A stretch of DNA of 64,000 nt. Origin: Solea solea (lineage: Eukaryota; Chordata; Actinopteri; Pleuronectiformes; Soleidae). The DNA is taken from NCBI RefSeq assembly GCF_958295425.1, contig NC_081145.1, positions 16,335,443 to 16,399,442 on the forward strand. The letters are read 5' to 3'. The translations under genes and the position numbers were made by a program. Below, piece by piece: positions 13,946-26,898 of the stretch. The notes under the pieces are model-generated. The model was not told the DNA's origin, ran no database searches, and was given only the letters and a program-made list of their open reading frames with translations. How positions within the stretch are numbered: the stretch's first letter is position 1; every line of letters starts with the position of its first letter.

Positions 13946-14455
13946 GAAAATTTCACATTATGATTAGAATCTAATTACAATGAGAAGTACAATATTTTTC
14001 AGTTCCGAATACCTGTGACTAAATGTTTTGTCCCTTTGTAGCTCCACTGTGATCTGTACATTGTAATGCACATGTGTAAATGGTAAACTTAGGCGTAATA
14101 TTGTTGAAATTGCACTTGTTTTTCTCAAGGGATTTCAGGTTGTTTATAGTGTGTTTCGTAAAAAGATACTTCATAGAATGTAAAACAAAGGGAACAAGGC
14201 ATAGACAGCATGCCCAGCTCAAATGGACTCACAAGACACAATTATTTAGAAATACAGAGTAGAATATATTATAAATAATAGTAAACAAATGAACATTCTT
14301 GATGTTTTTTTCAGACTTTGGGTTTTTATATTGATATAGGCTAAGGCCAAACGTTTATATGGAGGTGAAGATGGTCTAAAGGTTAAGACAACAACTAACT
14401 TATTATTTCCCAGGCGCTTAAATTACGCAAACAGTTCTCCTTCAACTCCTCTCTG

Positions 14456-14479
14456 CAGCAGCAGCAGCAGCAGCAGCAG
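14456..14479 (+). repeat. (CAG)8 trinucleotide run near the prickle1 promoter
   Basis: Eight uninterrupted CAG units lie about 70-90 bp upstream of the paired CCAAT boxes. No open reading frame of a known protein crosses it, so it is read as promoter-proximal noncoding DNA. Confidence 0.9.
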
Positions 14480-14539
14480 GCGTTTAAAACTCAGTCACAG
14501 GAGCATTTGTCCGCGCTGTGCCCCACAGTGGTCCGTCTC

Positions 14540-14600
14540 TCCACGATTGGTGGGAGACTGCTTGTTTAAGCCAATAGGCAGGGCGCACCGATAATGTCAT
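14540..14600 (+). promoter_or_regulatory. Candidate prickle1 core promoter with two CCAAT boxes
   Basis: An inverted CCAAT box (ATTGG at 14546-14550) and a forward CCAAT (14571-14575) lie 25 bp apart at the upstream edge of the GC-rich block. No TATA box is obvious. NF-Y-type paired CCAAT boxes are common in TATA-less vertebrate promoters. The transcription start is not determined. Confidence 0.4.
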
Positions 14601-14900
14601 TTCACTGTGACCGCCGAGAGGAGCAGCGCAGCGCACCGTGCGCCACTGGGATCATGACTGGGATGTGGTGACAGAGTGTGAAGCCAGAGCAGAGACCAGC
14701 CTCCCTCTCCTCTTCAATGCAGACAGTATCAGGGTTTCAACTAATCGCATCGCACAGCACTGGGTCCAGCTTTGCGGCACAGAAGTGCGCCCTCCCGGGA
14801 CTTTGCACCTCATGCCAATGAGAGGCAGCGCGATTCGCCTTTCTCACTTCAGGAATATTGATTCTGGATATCCGTTTTACTGAGGCTGATCGCTTTGGAG
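14590..14900 (+). other. prickle1: Probable noncoding first exon of prickle1
   Basis: A GC-rich block in AT-rich surroundings ends at TTTGGAG followed by a consensus GTGAGT donor after 14900. The next matching acceptor in the gene context is at 30829-30830, in front of the first coding exon, so this would be a 5' UTR exon spliced over a 15.9 kb intron. It carries short upstream ORFs at 14654-14671 (5 codons) and 14812-14883 (23 codons). The 5' boundary is a guess from the position of the CCAAT boxes. Mammalian PRICKLE1 also has a distant noncoding first exon. Confidence 0.5.
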
Positions 14901-17394
14901 GTGAGTAGATCAAATGTTGTTGTTGTTTTCTTTTCTTTTGAATTGTTGTCTTTGGACACCGATTTTGTACTGATTTTGGTCAATGGGTTTTTAGTTTGAA
15001 CTTTATTTTTTTTAAACTTTTTACGCTATAAAATTGCTCTTAATGGACGCAAACGATGCTGTGATGAGGTGACCTACATTTGTGATGTAGTTGTCGAAAG
15101 TGTTTAAACGTGAAAGGCATGAACACAAGGGATGGAGCAGTATAGAACAGAAAATACATCTATTTTACATGTCACCAATATCTGTGCGTCAATATGAACA
15201 TAACGGCACAGAAAACCACCCATTAAACTCACCACGAACTGAACTGACACCATAGGTGTCTTAATGTCAGCCCAAAAACGTACAAACTGGCTTTAATTCC
15301 TTCGTGACCTATGTTGCTTTGCGCTTTTACGCGTGGAGCGAGAAGAACCTTATTTCTCTGGCCATGGTAAAAGTCAAATAGACCTACATGGGCTGGTGAA
15401 AGTGTGGAGTCCCCCCGGGCCTCCAGATGTATGGACTCAGCTGTCGCCTGTCACTTTAGTGACAACTGGTCGGTGCTCAGTGACCGCTGCCTGTCCGGGA
15501 CTCCATAGCTGTCATGAGGACTGTTGAGTGAAGGAGAATGTGGTCACACCGCCCACATATACATTATAACAGTGTGTGGCATCACTCTCACTCACTTCAC
15601 TCCTAACCTTAATGGATGCGGTAAGAATTTTTTATTTTTTTAACACAGGGTCTGAGTCTATGTTGACATATGTCTTGATACAATGGCTTTAGTTTTAAAA
15701 GAAGGAATGGCTCAGCACCACTAGTTCTTGTCCATTAGCAGTTTAAATATCACACCCTGGAGTATTTTAGTCATCTGGAGTAATACCCAATCCTAATTAC
15801 TAAACTGCTCCAACATAATAAAACACAATGTTCCAACTGTATAATAAAAGTTCTGCTCCTTTAAAGAATAAATAAATGGCCCACATTTCTACGATGGAAA
15901 TTTGTGGGTTTTGGATCTTATCGGATTTGTGGTTTTTTTGGTGATTTTGACCAGTATTAGACCGATATCAATACTGGGTGCCCGGGTGGCCTTATTCAGA
16001 TGCTCATCTCTGTGGTCTTTGAATGTAATTACAAAAAGTACTGCACCCTACTTGAGTGCACTCCTTGTGGAGCTCTCACACGGCTTAACATGCCATGCAG
16101 CATTTTTCTTCTGGAGATCAATCGTGTCTCATTTAAATTCTCAGCTGTGATAAAGTGTTAAAGCTTACAAGACTCAGGAGGGCAGACACTGTAAAAGAAA
16201 AAGTCTAAAATTATATTTTGCTCTCATTAAAGCACAGTAAATATCACCATAAGCCATTAAGTCTCGGGGCTGCTGTCCTCGTGGGGTTTGACTAAACGAC
16301 AGACCCACTTGGCTCTGACTGACAGCAGGAGCTGAAGAATTTGACTGGCCTGAAATCTGTCACTTCGACCACAGGTGACATAAACAGATCGAGTTATAGA
16401 TGACAGAACGGACCGACGACATAGCCACAGACTGGATTCAGATATACAAGATTGCGGAAGCAGTTAAAGTAGGACAATAAACGTGAATAAAAGGGGGGGG
16501 GGCATGGTTATGGTAACATATTTAACCCCCTTACTCCAGACACTGTCCAGTGGAGGAAGAGGAGTGTGAGGAAAGAAATACATGACAATGACTGTGAGCA
16601 GAGGCAAAAGAGGCACAAGGAGGAGAGTGAGAGAAAACACAGAAACAAGGTGGTAGTGTCACCTAGTGGCTGGAGTGGAGGTAGACGGCCTCACAGCCAA
16701 GGATTCACAGAAACAAACCTGTACCGTTGTGTTTACTACTACAGCCAGTCAGATTGTTTTTGAGTATGAGGCCTCACTTAGTAAAATGTGGATTCAGATT
16801 ACGGTTCATTTGAATGGTTTGCTGATAAAAAAAAATAAAATAAAAAAAACTTGTTAATTTAGTACTGAGCTGCTGATACAGATAACTCTGCTCTGTGTTT
16901 TGGATGAGCACCACATGATGCCGTTTTCAGCGAGAGAAACTAGATATAACATGTGCTCAGTTAGTGTCTGGCAAGAGAGGAGGAGGCAAATCAGAAAAAC
17001 ATGAAGCCAGCGTCAGACATTAACAGTGTGGTATGCTGTGGTGTGCGTGTGTACTGTCATAGACTACATTTGGAGACAAGTCTCAGGCTATAAACCAGTC
17101 AGTTGGGGATGATTGTACATTGGGGAAAACAAATCTATGTCTTTATCAGTGAATAAGTTGGGTTTTAAGTCTCCTGCACTTCACACTATGATGTTCTAAG
17201 AGATGGTGAACATAAATAAATAAAACGAATAAACCGATGCAACCGTGAGCTTATTTAAGTGTCCAAAACATATACAAAGAAATACAGTTCCACTCTAATT
17301 GCTCTAACTACGATAGGTGCTTATATAAGACATGTGGAAGAGGAGCCAATAATAATATCCTCAGTGCAAACATGCACTTTACAATATGGTTAGA

Positions 17395-17660
17395 GCCACA
17401 TGGCGTTGCAGTGGCTTGTGTTGTTGCCTCGCAGCAAGAAGATCACTAGTTTGGATTCTGGTTTGACCGAGGGCCTTTCTGTGTGAAGTGTGCATGTTCT
17501 CCCCATGTGTGCTTGGGTTCTCTCCGGGTATTCCAGCTTCCTCCCACATTTCAAAAACATGCTGATTAGGGATTTGGTTAATTGGACACTGTAATTGACT
17601 GCAGGTGTGAATGCTAGTGTGAATCGTTGTCTGCCTCTATATGTTTACTCTGCAATGGAT
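17395..17660 (+). repeat. Widespread teleost interspersed repeat
   Basis: The blocks GTTGCCTCGCAGCAAGAAG, GCATGTTCTCCCCATGTGTG, TTCTCTCCGGGTATTCC and CTTCCTCCCACATTTC in this order are typical of a high-copy fish repeat. It is diverged and lies in prickle1 intron 1. I do not assign a superfamily. Confidence 0.6.
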
Positions 17661-18550
17661 TGTCCATGGTGTTCCCTGCCTTAAGATTTTATGGCCTCCT
17701 GCTTCCTCTGTTGGCCCTCCATCTATGGTACACATCTAGGGTTGAGGTTGGCGTTAGGGTCAGGCAAGTGTTATGGCTAGAGTCAGCGTAAGTGTCCCGG
17801 AAAAGAATGTATGCCTATGCAAAGTCGAAACCACCACAGTGTGCGCCAGTATTTGTTTGTGAGAGACACAGACGGAGACGAGATGTTCGGCGATGTGTGT
17901 GCACAGATTCTCCGTCGCAGATTCACCCAGCTGAGAGTGAGTGAGCAGAATCTAAGACCCAGTGCCCGTCTGTATACGTTTTCCACTGTTGATTTAAAAG
18001 CCCAGTACCAGTGAAATGTACACACAGGCCTGTTTGTGCAAAGCTAGAATGAATCACCCTCATGTCCGTGTAAATTGCCTGCAAGCCAAACACTCTGGCA
18101 GCCTTTTATCCCCAGACGTGGTCCAGCTCACCGCAGCAGGGCTAAAAGCAGAGCGGGACAGGGCCGTGTGTTGTGAGGAGCTGTCAGAGGAGGCCAGTCT
18201 TTCATGGCTCAGGACACAGAGATGTGGCATGGAGTCGGGTTGCCATAGACAAACTCCAGAGAGCAGAGCCCATTGACTGTAAACTGTTTGTGGTAGGTTG
18301 GCAGGAGGCTGGATAAAATATGGCTTGTTTGAACGCCGGTGGTCCCAGAATCTGTGGGCACTTTGCCTGGCTGAGTGGACGGTGGCCCTGATGGTCAAAT
18401 TTAGGACAATGTTACACTGTGGTTTGTGTAGAATGGGAAAACCACTGTCTGTGGATTATTACTTTGTGCTTGCCATGTGGTAAAGTTCCCCGTCTGCAGC
18501 TTTCAAACGACATCGTATGAGAGTCAGTGGTATTTGCCCAAAGCGGTGGC

Positions 18551-18585
18551 ACACATTGGATCCACATGCTCAGCATTATTCTAAA
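18551..18585 (+). repeat. 35-bp dispersed repeat, copy 2
   Basis: Same orientation as the copy at 13817; the differing bases are C for T and A for G. It lies in prickle1 intron 1. Confidence 0.7.
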
Positions 18586-20607
18586 GTGATTAAATGTAGT
18601 TAGTAATTTAGTGCCTTCAGGCACAACTCTGTTTATTAGGAGCTGCAAGATGATGTTAGAGGAAAACGGCTTTGGCTCGCACAGTAGAGTTTAGTGCCCC
18701 AGCAGATCTCTTGTAACCACACGGCATAATTGCGGGACCAACCATCAGACCACCGCGATGATGAAAGCCATGCTCCACGCACATGTTTCATTATCACTGT
18801 CATGTACAGACACGACGCTGGGCTCTGACCGAATACTGGATAATAACCATGATGCTGTGACACCGAGGTGGTTATTTAACGTGTCTGTCTTTGATAAGGG
18901 GGAATAACATTTGCGAAGATGACAAATGTCAGCAACCTTTGTGACGGAGTTGTCGAACAACACAATCATGGCGGCCTACAGGTGGCCATGTTTGTCTGTC
19001 CTTCACATCCAAACAATCACAGCATCACAGAGCTAGCAGCGAAAGAAAACATATTACCCTGAGATAGTCATTAAAAAGCACAGCTCATTTCCCCAGCACA
19101 CAACAGGGGATTCAGTTAAAGCTTTCCGGACCTTTGGCTGGAAAAATGTAAAGTACCCCCTCCTCTCTGTCTCTGTCTCTCTCTTCTCTTCCTCTTCCTG
19201 GCTCTTGTTCCTCCTGCCCTGTTGGCATTGTCAGACGGGTGGAGTCAGTGAGCGTAGATGATATGGAAAAGGTCAGTGGGGGTTAAAAAATGGGCTCTGC
19301 GGGCCAATGGATTTTTTTTTCTTTTGACTGACAACAAAGGTTTTTCAGAAGTGTTAGCGATGGAGGGAACAGCTGTTGGAAATCAGCCCAAATCTTTCTC
19401 TCAGAGCATTTATTCTTTTAAACTACCTCAGAAATCAGGTTAAGAAGTGTATGCACAATAGTTTAGGGCACTTGCCAAAATCTAAGATAAATTATATCTG
19501 TAACGTTATCCTCAGTTCATAATTTAAGTTGCTTCTGAATTCTGAACAGGAATCACCTGGATCTGTTGGGATCTGTTCTGGAGCCAAGTATATCCCCGGT
19601 TAATCTTGACTTAATGCTTTACAGATTCTGATAACAGCAAAAGTACTTTCATGCACAGGAGGAATCAGAATCAGTGCAATTTGAAACAATACTAACTTGT
19701 AACCAAGGTGATGTACACAACACTGTTTGCACAGAGCTACCGAGGATAGGTAAATTCAAATGTGTGGCCCGAACCACAAATATTACATTCCAGACATGTT
19801 GTCTCTGTCTCCTTCTTTGATCATTTTTTCATCGAACATTGTATTCAAATGCAGTTTTCCTGCACTCGTGTTCGTCTCTCAAATGTACAAATGTTTGATA
19901 ACTGTAATTAAGTTCCCAATCACTATAGTTAATGTTTTTTTTTTTTGTTCAGCTCACTGTAATGTTCTTTAGTTAATCTCAAAAATAATGATCGGAGATG
20001 TTGCAGCACATAGTTGGGTCAATATTTACAAAGGCCAGCTGAGGACATGTCTTGCAGATCTGCAGCCTGAGCCCACACTGAGCTGACACAGGAACCGTCC
20101 ATTTGGCCACACAGCAACCTGACTGCAGCTCCTGGTGAGAGGCCGGTTGAAAGAGTCGCGCTCTTGTTTGCTATGTTGTCCACTGTCTTCCTGTTAGGGG
20201 CCGGGCTCCCAAAGAAAACAAAAGCGGTGGCTCTCTCCACCAGATGTGGACATCAGTGCAAACACGTGCACTCTTGACTATGACGGGAGTACGTTTTATG
20301 GTGTTTAACGGGAATAAAAACTAGAAAAATGGGAGAGGTCCCATTTTATGGAAAGTACTGTTTCTTTCAAAACACACACACACACTCACAGTGTGTACAC
20401 CTCTACTGTGTCACATGTTCCTTTATACTGGCTGAAAATGGTACTGTGTCATTAGTGACCTCAGTATGAGTCGGTCCAAAAATAACACACACATTACATC
20501 CAGTATTTCTCAGAATAAGGGTTGCCCTGGAGGACTGGTGTCCCGGCGAGTGGGGGGCAATGATAAGGCAGCTAGTTATGTCCTCTTTTCCGTTTTGCAC
20601 ATGCACG

Positions 20608-20629
20608 CACACACACACACACACACACA
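20608..20629 (+). repeat. (CA)11 microsatellite
   Basis: Eleven CA units in prickle1 intron 1. Confidence 0.9.
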
Positions 20630-22721
20630 TGCACACCACACAGCGTGTCAGGTCTCTATATTTGTTAAACTGACTGACGTCACCACTGCCACTCTATATT
20701 TTCCTATTTGCATCTGAAAGCTTACATTTGTGTAAAGAGAGCCAGTGAAGTTGTGCAAAAATGTTGTCAAGTTACTGTTAAGAGTTTAGATGTGCCGATC
20801 TGATCCAAACATTTTTTCCACCGCCAGTCACAGTAGCCCCCGGTCATAAAATAAAAATAGAAGAAGAATTTCATGGAGTACGGTGTATAGATTTCAAACT
20901 TTTTGGAAAATGAGAGAGAGCAGATTAGATGAGTTCAGATAGAGAAAAGGTGAGCGAGTTGCATCCAAATGTTACTGTAAATATAAGCTCTGTGTTTGTT
21001 ATTCAAATCGGACTTTAGTTTTTTACCAAAACAACATGTGTTCTTAACTTGGAGTCTGAATACAATTAACAATAGACCAGAACAGTTAATGCACCATGCA
21101 GACGACAATCATGCACAGTGCACATTGGCTTTTAATCAGCTCATTCAATCGTATATTTGTTTTTGGAAACATTAAGTATGCTCTTTACATCAGACTAATA
21201 TCAGTACATTAGAGATCTAAACCAGTAAACATGTTGAATTGTGGGGGGGAAAACTGCTTTACCCTTATCAGAAATATGATTGAATTCTCAAACTAAAACA
21301 AATGCTGACGGCACGCTACAAACTAAATGTCCAGCTCACAATGAAAGTAAATCAATGGCATTTTTTTGTCCAGTACATTTGAATGTAAGGAGGTGAAAGG
21401 GCCAACAACATCAGAGCAACAGGGAGCCTTACAGGAGAGATCATTGGGCCTCTCCTCTGGTCTTTCTGATGTTTTTACTACCACCTTAATGACTTAAATT
21501 GTGTCCAATTAAGCAGATCTAGAAAGAAGCGTCCCCGCTCTGAGTTCCCTCTGTGCTGTGGCACTGGAGCATGTGTTTAATTAGAATGCTCTAAAAAGAC
21601 TGTTACGGAGCGATTCTCCAGGAATGTTAATCATTAGTGGGATCCTGACTGAGCAGCTCTTAAGTGTTTTAGAATATTGTTAGATTCCATGGTTTGCCTT
21701 TTGAAGCCATGCGGCTCAGAAAAATGCTTCCACGTGTGGGAATTGCCAACTTTTCCTTCTTCTTTTCTTTTTTTTTTTTTTACACTGCATCCTGTCCTTC
21801 TACAATGATTTTCTCATAGTGCTCTTGGCTGAGTATTCCCCGTTTTGTTACGGTGTGCTCGTTCATGTGTCTGTTTGAGCCTGGGGCTCTAAATACAGGA
21901 AACAGTTTTCTTTCCATATGAGGGATATTCTGTTGAACTTTGAAGAGAGTTGAGGAAAGAAGCCCAGATGTGCGTGACGTTTGAGGTTTAAGCGTCGCAC
22001 GAGTTTTCACTCTCTGAAAGTGTAAGGTCATAAGCGAGAAATTTAGAGAAGTGTCAAGGGTCGCGACTGCTGAACCTGGACATCGATGGGGTAATGTTGC
22101 AATTAAACCCTTTTTTCATGGAAATGAGGCAGGGAAATGTTGGCCGTTCCCCTGTTAATGGGGGAAATGGGTTTTACTGAACACAAAAATGATGGTGAAA
22201 ACAGACACTTGTTGGCTGAATTCATTGGCTCAACGTGTTGGTCTCACTGGTTTGTAATTTTTATGTCTACATTCATCCCAGTTTTGTCTACTGAGACCAC
22301 ACATGACAGGGTTTGTCCTTTACTGATCCATTGCTTTTGTCAGTGCAAGTGTGTAGTGTCAGAGCAGCCCATTCATTCTTGGCCAGCTCTGTGTGCAGAC
22401 AGCCACAGGCTTTTGTTGAGTTATAGTGTCCCCAAATAAAGGGGCTTCCTCCCGTTAACTGCCCCAGGAGCTCTGTCGCTCCACTTCCCATTGTTCCCAA
22501 TGAGGTTCAACTTTTACAACTAGGTGAGAGGATGTCAAATTGAGGGTAAAATATGACCTGTCTTGATTGTGCATCTCTGCCGTGTTTAGAAAAGCAGTTA
22601 GTGAGCAGTGTACTTATGACAAAGTGAGGAAACTGCCAGTGTGCTGACACCAGGTGTTGTTCAGGACAGATGTGTCGTGTATCACAGGTGTCACTGTGGA
22701 CTGGACATTCATGTATTCCAT

Positions 22722-22723
<2 letters not shown>

Positions 22724-22758
<35 letters not shown>

Positions 22759-22759
22759 C
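22724..22759 (+). repeat. (CA)18 microsatellite
   Basis: The longest pure CA run of the left half, in prickle1 intron 1; length makes it likely polymorphic. Confidence 0.95.
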
Positions 22760-25700
22760 AGAGCCACAGCAAATTATCTAAAGCCCAAATAAATGGGTTG
22801 CAAGTTAATACTGTATGTTTATTGGCTGCTTTCATGAAAGCAGGGCCATTAAAACTGACGTCATGTGCTTGGTAATTATTGTTTTGTTTCCACTCAAAAG
22901 CATCATATAATGCAGTTTAATAATTAGATACAGACAGCCTGGTTATAGGCTTAAGATTTGAGTCACACATTGTTTTACTGTGGTTACAAAATTAGATTTT
23001 CAGTTGGAGTTGAAGAGTTCAAATGCAAGCGTATCTCATTACCAATTACGACACGGATGAATCTTGATTTCTCTCTGTTTTCCATTTTGATCGAACCTAT
23101 TCAGCACTCATGAAGACCACACGAACTTTCGTAAAGTGTCAAGTCTTTCATTTTTACAAATGTCTCTCGTCAGAAACTGAGCTTGGATCGAAGCCTCAGC
23201 ATCATCTGCTTTTAATGTGTCAGGGTGAGACAGTAAAAAAAGGGGTTATGTGAGGGTTATGGGGCTAACAAGCCCACAGTCTGACCTGAGTTTGTCAGCG
23301 CCAATCTAGCTAAGTCAATATCAACGTGCAGACTGCTCCACCAGTTGACCTTTTCCTCCTTCTTTCAAGGCGTAAAAAAAAGGATTGTTGTTACAGTAGA
23401 GTGATAGGCTTTTATTGGCCTTTATAACTGAGGCTTTTGTTGGGCCTGTGTCCTGCTAATACCCGTTGGCAAGTCATTTAAACCTTGAGAATGCCTACTT
23501 TTTATAAGGAAACTCACACACCGGTGAGAGCTATTCTCCACAATGGTCATCAATAAAGGTAAGTTGGAGACAGAAGCTCCCTTTGGCCCTTTGCCACCCC
23601 AATTTATGGGATGTCTTAGGAGCAAAACTCCATTGGTTTAAACATATAACACAAGGCTTTAGTTTATGCTTGTGTGTCTGTGTCTGTACACTTTCAAACT
23701 ACAGGATTACATCATTACTGTGGGATATACTTAGCACCCAGCGCTGACTAGATGCTCTGTTTTATGGGTCCCCCTTCGTCATGGACATGTTTGGACCAGA
23801 GAAGAATGCAGCTTTATTGTTTCTTGGGTGTTGGTTCTGGTGATGATCATCCCTGTCTTGTTACTGTCAGGGCATGCTGGTCATGCACTGCTTTGCTCTT
23901 GGTGTTTTTTTTTTTTTGAGAAGGTGTAGACCAGGTGTGAGGTGCTGTTCAGGTCGTTGTGGCTATGACAGGGGGAATGGGCTGTAAAGCCCTGAGGCCA
24001 TAGATTTATGGGTCATCTGGTGCTCTCTGCGGTCAAGGGTCAGGGATGCGTGACTTGTCCATCTTAATATATTATTCGGCTATCTGAGGCGAACCTTGAA
24101 CTGTGCAACCTGCAACTTCTAACTATGGATTCTTACAAATGCTTAATGATTTTCAGAATGTTGCTCTTCTGATGCAGGTTTCCCATTGGAGAACCTAAAT
24201 ATAATCCATGCAGATATCTTTAAACAGTTGTCTATCCCTTATTTCATTGTCAAAGGCCGTCTCTCTTGTGCAATTACAGCGTAAGAAAGCATCACATTTG
24301 TGCCTCAAAGATGTCATCACTGCCCTGAAGTTATAAACCTTTCTCAGTTGTGTTTAAAATGACCAACTTTTAAATGTATCTTAACTCCTTTTCATTTAAG
24401 CCTTACAGTCTTGCGTGGAATAATCAGGATATGTAACTCGACCTTTTTCAGCCACTGAGAAGAATTCTGTTACTCTGGAGTTGCCTTAAATATACATCTT
24501 GCAACATTTGTCCAGGTTGTTTACCATCTCAGCTTTGCATATCATTAATGCCCCCCAGGACAGGATGCTGAGTTTCCCCTCCCCTCAAAGACTTGCTAAT
24601 GTAGCAGGGTGCTGAGTACTTTGGTGCAGCACAAAGGCCTCAAGTTTGCTGAGAATGGCTGCCTCTCCTCCCTGGCCTTGGCTGCTACAATGGCATTGTC
24701 CACACAACCACAACCACACACATGCAGTAAATGTAACATTCAGAATTATTTCACACTGGCTGCCAGTTTGTTTACTTATATTTGTTCCTTTTTAACCACA
24801 TATTGGGGGAAAATGTGAGTTTGTGGACATACAGAGGACGGGGGAAAAGTGCAGATGCTGCAAGTCATTCCGAGTTTAGCTTTTCCTCTGCGTGAGTGAC
24901 ACAGTATGTGTGCTAAACAACACATGCTAATTATATTAAAACAAGCACAGTTTTAAACATCCATGCTCTGATTCAAGGAGTAAATATACTGTGGATGTGT
25001 GTGAAATGGTAACAGCATTGGTAGGTTTTACCACCGTTAATGCCATTAGAAGAAACAAACCATATCACTGCTAAACTCAATAAACCCTGTTCCAAAAGCC
25101 CACTGTGTAAATGCCTCGTGTGTTCAAGTTCACAGAATCGCATCCTGACGTCATTGCCACAAAATTCAAGAGCTCCTAAAATGTTTACAAAGAAAGCAAT
25201 TTTAGCTGTTTAATAGATTCCTTCGCTTGCTTGTAAAATGCTCCACAGCTTTTCTTTTTTTTTACGGTCTTAAAGTATGTTTAAACCCCACAACAAAAAC
25301 CTCGCACTGAAAAGGACAAGCTTGCAGTTATCTAAGTCTCAATTATGTATGCAATAAACCATGCCCTTTTGGGAGAGAGTAACTCTTTGACGTTGCAATC
25401 CAATCAAACCACAAACTGATGCGAAAGGTGCGACTGTCCAGGATTTGACCTGAACTGGCCACTTTGGTTCTCAAAAGCAATAGGAAGGGAATCACGTTCT
25501 TGCATGCCTGCAAAGGTGAAGGAGAGGTAGAGGTCAACCGTGTCATTCCCAGAGAGTTTCTACAACAAATCAGAATGTGCCAGAATTGCATTTATTGTAA
25601 GGTTTGTTTTCCATTCTAATGAATTAGGTTTTAGATGATGAAAACATCTGAATAAGGGCTGTTTCCAGAGGCCAAATGGACATTTTAATTTCTATCATAC

Positions 25701-26699
25701 GAAAAATGCACTAGGTCATCACATCAAAGAGGAATGAACTAGTGCATTTATGCTTTGGAAATAATTCAGTCAGTTGGCTGATCACTGTATGGACTCAAAG
25801 TGTACGTCCTGACCTGAATATAATGTAGTTTCTGTGGCATTTCTCTGAAGTCGGCGAGTCCACATATGTTTTCAGGAACCTCGCATTACATTAAGACTCC
25901 ACAGATGCCCCGTAATACATTTGTGTGGACACATTTTGTTCAACTTAACAAAGTTGAGCACTTTTAACCCTCATTCAGACAACTTTAAGCTGATGATAAC
26001 AGGTCTGTGGTGGTACAGGATTACTGTGATATCTTAAAGCCGGTCTCATCCAGACTTGCTGACATCATATTCAGTTAGAGAGAAGGGTTATGTGAGGCTG
26101 AGCCAGGATGTTGTAGATGGTCGGAAGCAATCATCTGAAGGGATAAATAAAACATCCTTTGTTCATTCAAGCCAGCAGCCTCTATGTAATCATAAAGCTG
26201 TAGTTAACAAACAATTCTCTGTAACTTGGTGACATTTTGGGGTGTAAAAAAAAAGAAGACAGACCACCAAATAAACCGAAGCCTGTCTGTAACATTCACC
26301 GCCCTCCCCACATCTCTGAGCTGTTGATAGTGACGGAGAAAGAAGAATGTCATGTGAAAGCTGTTGTGGATATGGGGTGGTCAGTGTGGTTAAACTAGCT
26401 CTGCCATCACTGATGTACTACTAAAACGCACAGTTCCTGTAAACTGGAGCTCCACCAGTGGTTCTTATTTGGAAGCATATGTTTCAAGTATGAGGGGAGG
26501 GTCAGCGTTAGAGAGAGACGCCTCTCTCTTCCATGCCCTGCTTCGACTGGCTGCTTGGAGGTGAAGGGGGTGGGCTGAGGGAGGGAGGAGGAGGAGGAGG
26601 AATGACCATCTGGTTGTGCTCTCCTCCATGAACACGCACGTGCACACACCCCTCTAACACTCTCGCCCACGCGCTCAGACAGACATCACCCTGACTGTT

Positions 26700-26898
26700 C
26701 ACAGCCTCAGCTTTGATATGGACTGTTACTCTTCTGACAGCTCTGGTGGAGAATGCTGGCTGCTTCTGTCTTGGATTTAGAGCTCTGAGGATCTTACACA
26801 GATATGGAGCCCAGAGGCTGGTGAAGAATCTAGGGCTGGATATAGTAGTAATAAGATCCATTTACCTGCCTACTCCAGGAGACTTGGCCTTCACTGAG
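26700..26898 (+). other. Possible alternative noncoding 5' exon of prickle1
   Basis: A moderately GC-rich stretch ends CACTGAG followed by a good GTAAGA donor after 26898, on the prickle1 strand, 3.9 kb before the first coding exon. It holds only short ORFs (for example an ATG at 26718 that closes after about 20 codons). Prickle genes use several first exons, so an alternative promoter is plausible. The evidence is only the donor and the composition. Confidence 0.2.

Larger units (their letters stand above)
1..14455. other. Region upstream of prickle1 without a recognised gene
   Basis: No exon of a known family was found on either strand. All ORFs are short, lack domain features and do not chain through splice sites. 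It contains a LINE fragment, several DNA-element remnants and CA/GT microsatellites. It may hold prickle1 regulatory DNA. Confidence 0.6.

Noticed and set aside
14638..14883. 81-codon frame over the presumed prickle1 first exon
   Set aside because: It starts with GTG, not ATG, matches no family I know, and fits better as 5' UTR. Only the short ATG uORFs within it were kept.
26465..26861. Overlapping minus-strand frames around a GGA-rich run
   Set aside because: Ser/Pro-rich translations of a purine-rich repeat; no domain or conservation evidence.
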